DNA of 64,000 bases from Terrisporobacter glycolicus ATCC 14880 = DSM 1288 (lineage in GTDB: Bacteria; Bacillota; Clostridia; Peptostreptococcales; Peptostreptococcaceae): positions 2,728,001 to 2,792,000 of the forward strand of contig NZ_CP117523.1 in the NCBI RefSeq assembly GCF_036812735.1, given 5' to 3'. How positions within the stretch are numbered: position 1 is the first letter of the stretch; each line of letters begins with the position of its first letter. Under the pieces are notes generated by a model. It saw only the letters and a program-made list of their open reading frames with translations, was not told the origin of the DNA and did no database searches. Positions 36,458 to 44,945 of this stretch are shown here, piece after piece. Made by a program: the position numbers and the translations under genes.

Positions 36458-37509
36458 TGTTTAACTCCTTCCATTGCTGTCTTATGAAAACTTATCAATT
36501 TTTCTATTGTGCCATTTATGTCTTCGAATTTAATTACGTCGTTATACTTGTATTGATTTACCGAATGCATATAAAGAGGGTCATAGTAGTACACTAAAAA
36601 CTGTTCTACTAATTCTTCATATTTTTCATTGTCTAATAATTCTAAGTATTCATCCACAGTTTTATTTCCAAGTCTTTTTCTAAATGTATTTATACATTGC
36701 TTTAAGGCTTGTATATTATCCTCATTTCTATCATAGATATAATCTTTGCAAAGTCTTTTCACTCTGTCTTTTACGTCACATTCTATAAGTATGTGATATC
36801 CATCTCTTATTATTCCTTCATATATATCATTTGGAACAAGTACATGACCTACTCTTTTACTTTCACTTTCTACGAATAAATAATCACTCTTTGAGAAAAA
36901 TAATGATTCAAATATTCTAGTTTCAAAAGTTTTTTGTGTTGGAGGTTTTTCATCATAAGTTATAAATCCAAATACAGAACCAGTATTTCTAGCCATATAT
37001 TCTAAATCCACCATATCTATATTATTTTTGTCCAATTCTATTAATAACTCTGTTTTGCCAACTCCAGTTAATCCATGAAGAACTATAAATTGCTTTTTGT
37101 CCATTATATTACTTAAATAATTTTTCACATAATTTCTATATGATTTATAGCCTCCTTCTAACTTGTATAAGTCTATACCTATAGAACTAAGTAAATTAGC
37201 TACAGAGCCACTTCTCATTCCACCCCTTGCACAGTATATCACTATATGTTCATAATCACTCGATAATTCTTTTGCTAGTTTATACATATCTTTTAACTTT
37301 GGGGAAACAAAGTCAAAACCCTTATCTATAGCTTCGTGTTTCCCCTCTTGTTTATATATTGTACCAACCTCACAATACTCATCATTATCAAATAATGGCA
37401 TATTATATGCATTTAATATATGATCATCTAAGTATTCTCTCTCTGTTCTAACATCTATAAAAATTGTTTTTTCTAATTTTAAAGCATCTTCTATTTTAAT
37501 TGTTTTCAA
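36451..37509 (-). CDS. mnmH: tRNA 2-selenouridine synthase
   Basis: MnmH (SelU/YbbB) replaces the sulfur of 2-thiouridine at tRNA wobble position 34 with selenium, through a geranylated intermediate, using selenophosphate. The 352 residues begin with a rhodanese domain (IDVRTEREY; catalytic Cys93 in YCARGGMRS) followed by a P-loop domain with GLTGVGKT (146-153). Both key elements are intact. The gene lies 4 bases after ftsK and overlaps rimO by 7 bases, so it belongs to the same operon. Its presence implies selenophosphate supply (selD elsewhere in the genome); no selenoprotein gene was found in the window. Confidence 0.93.
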   Translation of the reverse strand: MKTIKIEDALKLEKTIFIDVRTEREYLDDHILNAYNMPLFDNDEYCEVGTIYKQEGKHEAIDKGFDFVSPKLKDMYKLAKELSSDYEHIVIYCARGGMRSGSVANLLSSIGIDLYKLEGGYKSYRNYVKNYLSNIMDKKQFIVLHGLTGVGKTELLIELDKNNIDMVDLEYMARNTGSVFGFITYDEKPPTQKTFETRIFESLFFSKSDYLFVESESKRVGHVLVPNDIYEGIIRDGYHILIECDVKDRVKRLCKDYIYDRNEDNIQALKQCINTFRKRLGNKTVDEYLELLDNEKYEELVEQFLVYYYDPLYMHSVNQYKYNDVIKFEDINGTIEKLISFHKTAMEGVKQC

Positions 37510-37512
37510 ATT

Positions 37513-39945
37513 TTATTCACCTTCTAATTTTGCTAATTCTTCCATTGTTATTAGTACTTTTCTAGGTTTACTTCCTTCACTAGGACCAACTATTCCTCTT
37601 TCTTCCATTGAATCAATCAATCTAGCCGCTCTGTTAAATCCTATTTTGTACTTTCTTTGTAGCATAGAAGATGATCCTTGACCACTTTGTACTACAAAGG
37701 CAATAGCATCTTCTAAGAATTCATCTACATCATCATTTTTTATGTTAGCAGTTTTTGAAATAGTTTGTATTATTTCTTCTTCATATTTAATTTCTTCTTT
37801 TACTTGGCCTTTTACAAAGCTTATTACTTTTTCAGAATCATCTTCAGATATATAAGCCCCTTGTAATCTTACCGGTTTTGCAGCTCCTAGTGGATAGAAT
37901 AGCATATCACCTTTTCCAAGTAGTTTTTCTGCTCCACCCATATCTAATATAGTTCTTGAGTCTGTTTGTGATGAAACTGCAAAGGCAATTCTAGACGGAA
38001 CATTTGCTTTTATAACTCCCGTTATTACATCAACAGAAGGTCTTTGTGTTGCTATAATCAAATGCATACCTGCTGCCCTAGCCATTTGAGCAAGTCTACA
38101 TATATAATCTTCAACTTCGTTAGCACATGCCATCATTAAGTCAGCTAACTCATCTATTATTATTACTACTTTTGGAAGTTTAGTTTCACTTTTTTCATTA
38201 TAACTAGTTATATCCTTTACTCCTAAATCAGCAAACAACTTATATCTTTTATTCATTTCAACTACTGCCCAGTTTAGTGCATTTGCTGCCTTTTTAGGAT
38301 CAGTAACAACTGGTGAAAGTAAATGAGGTATACCATTATAATGAGCAAGCTCCACTACTTTCGGATCTATAAGCAATAGTTTTACTTCATCTGGTGTTGC
38401 TTTGTATAATACAGAATTTATTATTGTATTTATACAAACTGACTTACCTGAACCAGTAGCCCCTGCTACAAGTAAATGTGGCATTTTGCCAATATCTGCA
38501 ATCACCGGATTTCCACTTATATCTTTTCCAAGTCCTATGGCAAGAGATGATGAATCTTCTTTAAATTCTTTACTTCCAATAACATCTCTAAGTCCTACTA
38601 CCTGTGGTTCGTCATTAGGAACTTCTATTCCTATGGCACTTTTACCTGGAATTGGAGCTTCTATTCTTATACTTTTTGCAGCTAAAGAAAGAGCTATGTC
38701 ATCTGATAAGTTTACAATTCTACTTACTTTAACTCCTGGATTTGGTTGCACTTCGTATCTTGTTATAGTAGGTCCTAGAGTTACTTGACCCATTTTTGTA
38801 TCAACACCAAAATTAGATAATGTTTTGATTAATAAAGATGCATTTTCTAATGCCTTTCTTTTATCATTTTCATTACCTTTGTGTCCAATTTTAGTTATTA
38901 AATCTAAACTTGGTTTTGTATAGTTTTCATAATTTGATTGACTATTAATTTGTAAATCATTTGCATCTCCTAAGTTTATTGGAGCAGTTTTTTCAATATT
39001 AGTATTAGCTTTAGTTTTAGTATTACTCATTGTGTCGCTCATTTTAACATTAGGGTTTGTATTTTGAAGGTCCTTAAGTACATCTAATTCTGGCATACTA
39101 TTTGTACCTTCTAAAATTTCTAGATAATCGTCATCACTTTTATTAAATCCTACTATTTTTATCGTTTTGTCTTCATCATCAGAACTTGGTTCAACTAAAG
39201 TATTTTCTAGTTCTTCATTTTTATCATTTTTATTAAAAATATTCTTCAAAAAACCTTTTTTATTTTTACCAACTTGAGTAGTTTCATCAACTTCTTCAGT
39301 TACTAAATTAATTGCAGACTCTTTTAAATTAGATACCTTATCTTTCACATTTACATTTCCATTTTTTATTTTGCTAGACTTATTAGTAATACCTTCTATT
39401 AAGTCTTTTAGAGATATATTAAATGTGTACATTACTGTAATGAATAGAGCAAATACACTAATTAACCATCCACCTGTTAACCCGAATACCGCTTTAATAA
39501 AGTATGCTATTGTTGATGTGATCAGACCGCAACCACTTCCATCAATCCCCATTTGCATAACATCTCTATACATGTTAGCTTTTAGTGGATTATCAACTGG
39601 AATTTTTCTTGCATTAAACAATCCATAAAAAATGAATAAAAAGACTATGAAAATATAGACTGTTTTGCTTTTTTTCATTCTATATACATATTCATTTCTT
39701 TCGAAAAATCCAAGAATTCCTATAATTATTATCAGCAATGGAATAATTAATGCAAGAGCTCCAAACAATCCTTTAAAAGTGTCTTGTATAAATTGTCCTA
39801 TAAGGCCCATTGAATTTGAGTTTAAGCTATATAATAAAAATATTCCTATAAATACAGTTACTAGATTATAATATTCTCCAGATACTATTATTCTATCTTT
39901 GTTATGCTTTTTATTCTTAGCGCCTTTACTTTTTTTCTTAGCCAC
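37513..39945 (-). CDS. ftsK: FtsK/SpoIIIE-family DNA translocase
   Basis: This membrane-anchored motor pumps double-stranded DNA during division or spore formation. The 810 residues contain four N-terminal membrane spans (about 25-185), a variable acidic linker, an ATPase core with Walker A GATGSGKSV and Walker B VVIIIDELADLM, and a C-terminal winged-helix gamma domain that reads KOPS/SRS-like sites. A GTG at 39945 starts MAKKKSK, 8 bases behind GAGG; a TTG one codon earlier and a GTG three codons earlier are also open. Whether it acts as SpoIIIE or as a vegetative FtsK cannot be told. It is followed directly by mnmH. Confidence 0.93.
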   Translation of the reverse strand: MAKKKSKGAKNKKHNKDRIIVSGEYYNLVTVFIGIFLLYSLNSNSMGLIGQFIQDTFKGLFGALALIIPLLIIIIGILGFFERNEYVYRMKKSKTVYIFIVFLFIFYGLFNARKIPVDNPLKANMYRDVMQMGIDGSGCGLITSTIAYFIKAVFGLTGGWLISVFALFITVMYTFNISLKDLIEGITNKSSKIKNGNVNVKDKVSNLKESAINLVTEEVDETTQVGKNKKGFLKNIFNKNDKNEELENTLVEPSSDDEDKTIKIVGFNKSDDDYLEILEGTNSMPELDVLKDLQNTNPNVKMSDTMSNTKTKANTNIEKTAPINLGDANDLQINSQSNYENYTKPSLDLITKIGHKGNENDKRKALENASLLIKTLSNFGVDTKMGQVTLGPTITRYEVQPNPGVKVSRIVNLSDDIALSLAAKSIRIEAPIPGKSAIGIEVPNDEPQVVGLRDVIGSKEFKEDSSSLAIGLGKDISGNPVIADIGKMPHLLVAGATGSGKSVCINTIINSVLYKATPDEVKLLLIDPKVVELAHYNGIPHLLSPVVTDPKKAANALNWAVVEMNKRYKLFADLGVKDITSYNEKSETKLPKVVIIIDELADLMMACANEVEDYICRLAQMARAAGMHLIIATQRPSVDVITGVIKANVPSRIAFAVSSQTDSRTILDMGGAEKLLGKGDMLFYPLGAAKPVRLQGAYISEDDSEKVISFVKGQVKEEIKYEEEIIQTISKTANIKNDDVDEFLEDAIAFVVQSGQGSSSMLQRKYKIGFNRAARLIDSMEERGIVGPSEGSKPRKVLITMEELAKLEGE

Positions 39946-40030
39946 CAATCTCACCTCTTATTTCTTATACCTTATCAATTCAAATTTATAATTTATCCAC
40001 AAACCAAATCAATTATAAATTCATTAAAAC

Positions 40031-40066
40031 TTAAAAGTGTTAATGGTATACATTAACACTTTTAAT
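40031..40066. terminator. Terminator between tepA and ftsK
   Basis: The perfect 15-bp stem TTAAAAGTGTTAATG/CATTAACACTTTTAA with a 5-base loop is followed by a short T tract on both strands. It separates the tepA gene from ftsK. Confidence 0.8.
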
Positions 40067-40107
40067 ATTAAATCATTATATCACATATTACTTATTTTAA
40101 ACAAATC

Positions 40108-40947
40108 TTATTTATTTCCTTCATTTTTGTAGTCTTCTTTTATTAACTCTCTTAATTTTGCTAATGCTTCTTTTAATCCACCTACTTCATCTATAAGGCC
40201 ACATTCAACTGCTTCTTTGCCTATTAAAACACTTCCCACATCACTTACAAGCTCATCTTTTGCATGCATAAGCTTATTTAACTCTTCTCTTTCTATATTA
40301 GAAGTTCTTGTTATAAATTCTACTATTCTTTCTTGCATTTTCTTAAAGTATTCAAAAGTTTCGTTAACACCTATAACTAGTCCATTTGTTCTTATTGGAT
40401 GAACAATCATTGTTGCAGTTGGAGCAATATAAGAATAATCTCCTGCTGTTGCAAGAGGAACTCCTATGGAGTGACTTCCTCCAAGTACAAGTGTTACGAC
40501 TTTCTTAGATATACTCTTAATTAACTCTGCCATGGCAAGACCTGCTTCCACATCTCCACCTACAGTATTTAATATAACTAAGATTCCTTTAATTTCAGCA
40601 CTTTCTTCTACAGAATATAATAAAGGTATTATATGTTCATATTTTGTAGATTTTTTCTGTGGATTACCTACAAAGTGACCTTCAATTTCTCCTATTATAG
40701 TTATACATTGAACTTCTTTTTGTGCATTAGAAGGCATATTGGGAACTCCCATTTGTTTTATATTTTGAACTTTATCACTGTCTTCATCTTCGCCTTCATT
40801 ATCGCTATTGTTGGCATTATTACTTTCATTGTTTTCAGGTTTATTTTCTTCATATTCTTCATCTTCAAATCCCAACTGATTCAAATCATAGTTATTATAA
40901 TTATTATCATTTATGTATTCATTCATATTATTTTCTTTTTTTATCAT
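40108..40947 (-). CDS. tepA: ClpP-like protease TepA
   Basis: The 279-residue protein belongs to the Clp/crotonase-fold protease group called TepA in Bacillus, where it was named for effects on protein translocation and is made during sporulation. Residues 1-75 form an unusual Asn/Glu/Asp-rich, low-complexity region not found in ClpP itself. The core has LNTVGGDVEAGLAMAE (oxyanion region), GGSHSIG with the probable nucleophile Ser160, and IVHPIR with the catalytic His183. No membrane span is visible. The start ATG has AGGTGA about 5 bases upstream. It has its own terminator before ftsK; in Bacillus tepA also precedes the ftsK-type gene. Confidence 0.85.
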   Translation of the reverse strand: MIKKENNMNEYINDNNYNNYDLNQLGFEDEEYEENKPENNESNNANNSDNEGEDEDSDKVQNIKQMGVPNMPSNAQKEVQCITIIGEIEGHFVGNPQKKSTKYEHIIPLLYSVEESAEIKGILVILNTVGGDVEAGLAMAELIKSISKKVVTLVLGGSHSIGVPLATAGDYSYIAPTATMIVHPIRTNGLVIGVNETFEYFKKMQERIVEFITRTSNIEREELNKLMHAKDELVSDVGSVLIGKEAVECGLIDEVGGLKEALAKLRELIKEDYKNEGNK

Positions 40948-41035
40948 TTATTTCACCTCATATAATATATTTAATTTTATCTTTCCCAATGAGAATGAAA
41001 TCATTCTTAAGTTTCTTAGTCTAAGTTTTGACCAC

Positions 41036-41070
41036 TAAAAAAAGCAAGATAAAATATATCTTGCTTTTTT
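41036..41070 (-). terminator. Terminator after lysC
   Basis: The stem AAAAAAGCAAGATA/TATCTTGCTTTTTT closes a three-base loop, 7 bases beyond the stop codon. Confidence 0.88.
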
Positions 41071-41076
41071 ATGCTA

Positions 41077-42282
41077 TTAATCTGCAAATTCATTATGAAT
41101 AGCATGAACAGTTTCTATCATATCTTCTTCTTTTACTAAGCAAGTAAGACATGTATATGAATCTGATGATTGTAAAAGAGTAATACCTGCCTTTGATAAA
41201 GCTCTAACTACTTTTGCAATAACACCAGGAGTTTCTGTAACTTTTGAACCAATTAAAGTTACCTTTGCACAATGTTTTCTAATATCATATTTTACATTAT
41301 ATTTTTGTAAAATTTCTTCTACAGCAAAAATATAATTGTGCTCCAATGCAAAGGCCTTTTCTTCTGTAAAGAAGTTTATCATATCTAAATTTATATGTTT
41401 TTCTTCCATTTCATTTAATATCTTTGAAAACAATTCTTCAGATGATTTCACCTTAATCTGAGCTATATTGTCTTTATGGGCTACTGATGTCATAAATCTA
41501 GATTGGAAGTCTTCATAATTACTTGTTGCACCACGAGTTAAACCGATTCTAGTTCCTTTACATGTAGGGTTTAAAGTATTTTTTATTTCTAAAACAATAT
41601 CTCCATTTTTAGCAAGTTCTACCGCTCTTGGGTGAATAACTTTTGCACCTTTTTCTGCCATTTGGAATACTTCTTCATAATCACAATAATCAAGTATTTT
41701 TGCTGATGGCTCTATTCTTGGATCAGCAGTCATTATTCCATCTACATCTGTGTAAATTTGTACAGTTTCACTTCCCAATGCTTTTCCTATGGCAACTGCA
41801 GATGTGTCACTTCCTCCTCTTCCTAAAGTAGTAACCTCTCCGTCTTCTGTTCCTCCTTGGAATCCGGCTATAACAACTACTTTGCCTTCGTCTAGTTCTC
41901 TATGAATTCTTGTTGGATTTATTTCTTTTATTTTTGAATTTGAATAAACCTTAGTTGTTATTATTCCAGCTTGCATTCCTGTTAGAAATACTGATGATAT
42001 TCCCCTCGCTTCTAACATAGATGATAGTATTGTTCCTGATATTATTTCTCCGCAAGACATTATTAAGTCAAGTTCTCGTTTTTTAGATTTTTTGTTAACA
42101 TTAGTACATAAATTTATTAGTGTATCAGTCGCATAGGGTTCTCCCTTTCTTCCCATGGCTGAAACTACTATCACTAAGTCGTTGCCCTTTTTCTTATATT
42201 GTTCTATTATATTACACACTTCATTCATTTTTTCAACTGATGCTACCGATGTACCACCAAATTTTTGTACTAGAATCCCCAT
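41077..42282 (-). CDS. lysC: Aspartate kinase
   Basis: The enzyme phosphorylates aspartate at the head of lysine, threonine, methionine and diaminopimelate synthesis. The 401 residues start with KFGGTSVAS (about 7-15, kinase nucleotide site) and hold GRGGSDTSAVAI (about 155-166), TDVDGIMTADPR and two C-terminal ACT domains (about 265-400) that bind feedback inhibitors. No lysine riboswitch precedes it: the gap to ymxH is only 9 bases and the two are co-transcribed. Unlike in Bacillus, dpaA and dpaB are not between ymxH and lysC here. The symbol is by function; dapG is the Bacillus name for the gene at this location. Confidence 0.93.
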   Translation of the reverse strand: MGILVQKFGGTSVASVEKMNEVCNIIEQYKKKGNDLVIVVSAMGRKGEPYATDTLINLCTNVNKKSKKRELDLIMSCGEIISGTILSSMLEARGISSVFLTGMQAGIITTKVYSNSKIKEINPTRIHRELDEGKVVVIAGFQGGTEDGEVTTLGRGGSDTSAVAIGKALGSETVQIYTDVDGIMTADPRIEPSAKILDYCDYEEVFQMAEKGAKVIHPRAVELAKNGDIVLEIKNTLNPTCKGTRIGLTRGATSNYEDFQSRFMTSVAHKDNIAQIKVKSSEELFSKILNEMEEKHINLDMINFFTEEKAFALEHNYIFAVEEILQKYNVKYDIRKHCAKVTLIGSKVTETPGVIAKVVRALSKAGITLLQSSDSYTCLTCLVKEEDMIETVHAIHNEFAD

Positions 42283-42291
42283 AAATGCCTC

Positions 42292-42537
42292 CTAAAATAT
42301 TCCATCATATTCAATGATTATCATATCATTGCCAATTTTCTTTACATTCCTCCACGGAATTTCTAAATCTCCTCTATCTCTTTTTATACCAAAAAATCCT
42401 CTTTCTCTTGGTATTGAAAGTGCCAATATTTTTCCTGTAGTTTCATCTATTATAATATCGCACTCACCAATTACTCCAAGTCTTTCTCCACTAACTAAGT
42501 TTACTATTTCTTTTCCAGCTAATTCAGATAAATTCAT
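42292..42537 (-). CDS. ymxH: YlmC/YmxH-family PRC-barrel sporulation protein
   Basis: This 81-residue protein has a single PRC-barrel-like domain. Conserved features are SELAGKEIVNL at the start and FFGIKRDRGDLEIPWRNVKKIGNDMIIIE at the end. It is conserved in spore formers next to mlpA; its molecular role is unknown. GGGGTG precedes the ATG by 4-5 bases. It lies immediately before lysC and is likely in one transcript with it. Confidence 0.9.
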   Translation of the reverse strand: MNLSELAGKEIVNLVSGERLGVIGECDIIIDETTGKILALSIPRERGFFGIKRDRGDLEIPWRNVKKIGNDMIIIEYDGIF

Positions 42538-42556
42538 ATTTTCACCCCGATAAATT

Positions 42557-42634
42557 AAAATTCACTTCGTTCATATCGTCAACGATATATCCTCGTTATT
42601 ACTTCGGATAAATCCATTACTCAAATTGAATTTT
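42557..42634. repeat. Inverted-repeat-bounded intergenic segment
   Basis: The segment is bounded by AAAATTCA (42557-42564) and TGAATTTT (42627-42634) and contains a perfect 16-base dyad ATATCGT-CA-ACGATAT (42573-42588). A partial copy of its left end, AAAATTCACTTC, recurs near 44818. It sits between the mlpA-type peptidase and ymxH. It may be a small palindromic element or a transcript hairpin; no transposase is nearby. Confidence 0.35.
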
Positions 42635-42639
42635 TACAA

Positions 42640-43881
42640 TTATATCTGAACACCTTCTACGTTTTTTCCTACTATACATACTCCTAAGTTCTCTATATTA
42701 AATACTTTATTAATAATTGCTTCAACTTGTTCCATATTTACGCTATTTATATGTTCAATAATTTCATCTTCGTTTTTAATTTTATTATTAAGCAACATAG
42801 ACTCACCATGAGATAGCATTTTTGAGCTAATACTTTCTAGGCTTAATATATAATTACCTTTTAACTGTTCCTTACTTTCTTTAAGTTCTTCTTCAGTAAT
42901 ATAGTTTTCTTTCATATTTTTTATTTCTTGTATTATTAAGTCATAGACTTCTTTTAAGTATTCTTCACTGGTACTAGCAAATATACCCAATTCGCCACAT
43001 TTTTTATATAAAGCCTGAGAGGAGTATATGGAGTAGACCAGCCCTTTGTCTTCTCTTATACTTTGAAACAGTCTAGAACTATTACTTCCACCAAATATAT
43101 TGTTTACAACTGCTAATGCATAAGCTTCTTTTTCATTCTCTTCTGGTATAGCTTTTAAACTAATTGCTACATTAACTTGTTCACTGTCTTTATTTTTAGT
43201 TATAAAACAAGAGTGAAACTTAGCCTCATTTACCTCTATGTTTACTTCCTTTTCTTCCCATTTACTGAATTTTTCTTCAATAACCTTTACTACTTCTTCA
43301 AAATTGAAATTACCACAAATTGATATGACCGCATTATTAGGAACATAATACTTACTATAATGATTTAGAATATCTTTTCTTTTTAAACTTTTAATAGTCT
43401 GTCTATTCCCTAGTATATTCATACCTAACCCATCATCAGCATATACATTTTCTACTAATAAATCATAAGATAAATCATCTAACGAATCTTCATACATTTT
43501 AAGCTCTTCTAATATTACTACTCTTTCTCTGTCTATATCATTATTATTAAAGGTTGAATTTAATATCATATCACTTAAAACATCTATTCCTATATTTATA
43601 TGTTCATCTAAAAGATGAACATAATAGCATGTACATTCCTTATTTGTAAAAGCATTTATTTGTCCACCAATATTATCTATATCTCTTGCTATGTCTTTTG
43701 CACTTCTATTTTTAGTTCCTTTAAACAACATGTGCTCAATAAAATGAGACACACCACTTTTCTTAGGTGTTTCTATCCTAGATCCTGTATTTATCCAAAT
43801 CCCAAGAGATACGGATTTTAAATAAGGTATTTCCTCTCCCACAATGGTGAGACCATTTTTCAGGGTTTGACATTTATACAT
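42640..43881 (-). CDS. mlpA: M16-family zinc peptidase (MlpA-like)
   Basis: The 413-residue protein belongs to the insulinase-like M16B family. The inverted zinc motif HXXEH reads HFIEH (46-50), and the distal metal Glu lies in LEELKMYEDS (about 123). Two homologous alpha-beta halves of about 210 residues each are visible, the second without zinc residues, as usual. In Bacillus the syntenic gene mlpA (ymxG) lies between ylxY and ymxH, exactly as here. I chose the ATG at 43881, 5 bases behind GGAGG; an ATG four codons earlier overlaps the ribosome site. Peptide degradation is the expected role; the substrate is unknown. Confidence 0.92.
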   Translation of the reverse strand: MYKCQTLKNGLTIVGEEIPYLKSVSLGIWINTGSRIETPKKSGVSHFIEHMLFKGTKNRSAKDIARDIDNIGGQINAFTNKECTCYYVHLLDEHINIGIDVLSDMILNSTFNNNDIDRERVVILEELKMYEDSLDDLSYDLLVENVYADDGLGMNILGNRQTIKSLKRKDILNHYSKYYVPNNAVISICGNFNFEEVVKVIEEKFSKWEEKEVNIEVNEAKFHSCFITKNKDSEQVNVAISLKAIPEENEKEAYALAVVNNIFGGSNSSRLFQSIREDKGLVYSIYSSQALYKKCGELGIFASTSEEYLKEVYDLIIQEIKNMKENYITEEELKESKEQLKGNYILSLESISSKMLSHGESMLLNNKIKNEDEIIEHINSVNMEQVEAIINKVFNIENLGVCIVGKNVEGVQI

Positions 43882-43972
43882 ATCTTCCTCCAAATTTTAA
43901 TACGTCATTATATACTTTAATTTTTACAAGTTAAAAAAATTTATAGTATTAATTATAGTTTAGAAGCTTAAT

Positions 43973-44722
43973 TTAATCAACAATAAACACATCGCTAAGC
44001 CTTCCTGGTTTTAAGTTTTTTTCTCTTATAATTTGAATAATATCATCTATGCATTTTGTTGTGGCATCTGTTGGATGCATTAATACAATACTTCCATCTA
44101 CTATATTTTTATTCTTTACTCTTTCAATAATTTTTTCAGGATTATCTCTATCTTGCCAATCAATAGTATCCACATCCCATTTGAAACATATGTAATTTAA
44201 ACGTTCTGCTGCTTTAACTGTATTTGATCCAAAAGAACCCGCTGGAGCTTGAAAAAATTTACTTTCCTCTCCAATAGTATCATCAATTATTTTCTTAGAA
44301 GTACTTATTTGATTATAATTTTCATCATATGAAAGATTAGCATAGTCTAGGTGTTTATATCCATGATTGCCTATCTCATGTCCTTCATTTTTGATTCTTA
44401 AAAGCAAGTCCTTTTTATTTTCAGCCCATTTTCCTGTGACATTGAAAGTAATATGTACCTTCTCCTTTTTTAAAGTTTCCAAAATAGATATTACATACTC
44501 ATCCTCCCACCCTAGGTCTACGTTGCAAGTTAATGCAACATAGCCACTATTTTTTTTAGTCCCCTGGGTATAGGGGGCTTTTGCCAAGTCTAGAATATTA
44601 ATACTTGGGGTTGCTTGGTTCTTCTTAAGTGTAAAAGCAATTCCACATATTATAAGCAGAATGATTAGAATAAAAGTTATTATTTTTTTTAGTTTACCTT
44701 TGTTTAGCACCATCATTATCAT
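43973..44722 (-). CDS. Polysaccharide deacetylase-like protein (YlxY/PdaB-related)
   Basis: The 249-residue protein has an N-terminal membrane anchor (about 12-31) followed by a NodB-type deacetylase domain. Metal motif 2 is intact (HEIGNHGYKH). Motif 1, usually TFDDG, reads CNVDLGWED here, so the catalytic-base Asp is missing or displaced while one Asp is kept. Motif 3 (QAPAGSFG) and a late SIVLMHP His motif are visible. In Bacillus, ylxY lies in this position after pnp and has an unclear role. It may be a divergent enzyme or a catalytically weak one. The first ATG has GGAGG 8 bases upstream. Confidence 0.83.
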   Translation of the reverse strand: MIMMVLNKGKLKKIITFILIILLIICGIAFTLKKNQATPSINILDLAKAPYTQGTKKNSGYVALTCNVDLGWEDEYVISILETLKKEKVHITFNVTGKWAENKKDLLLRIKNEGHEIGNHGYKHLDYANLSYDENYNQISTSKKIIDDTIGEESKFFQAPAGSFGSNTVKAAERLNYICFKWDVDTIDWQDRDNPEKIIERVKNKNIVDGSIVLMHPTDATTKCIDDIIQIIREKNLKPGRLSDVFIVD

Positions 44723-44903
44723 ATTGGTTTCCTCCTAATATGTACAAATTATTTCTTATTATAAGCTTATTATTACAACCTATAATTTATTCTTAGGAAT
44801 AGGACTTGTTATCCAAAAATTCACTTCATTCATTTGGCTAATCATATGTCTTTGGTTAAAATTGACTACCTTGGACTATATGTTAGAAAAATACACAACA
44901 AAA

Positions 44904-44928
44904 AAACGAGACTATGTCTCGTTCCCTT
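44904..44928 (-). terminator. Terminator after pnp
   Basis: The stem AACGAGAC/GTCTCGTT with a 3-base loop is followed on the minus strand by seven Ts. Confidence 0.9.
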
Positions 44929-44945
44929 ATTTTATAAATGAATTT

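Noticed and set aside
42283-42291. Lysine riboswitch before lysC
   Set aside because: The gap to ymxH is only 9 bases, so no riboswitch can fit; lysC is co-transcribed with ymxH.
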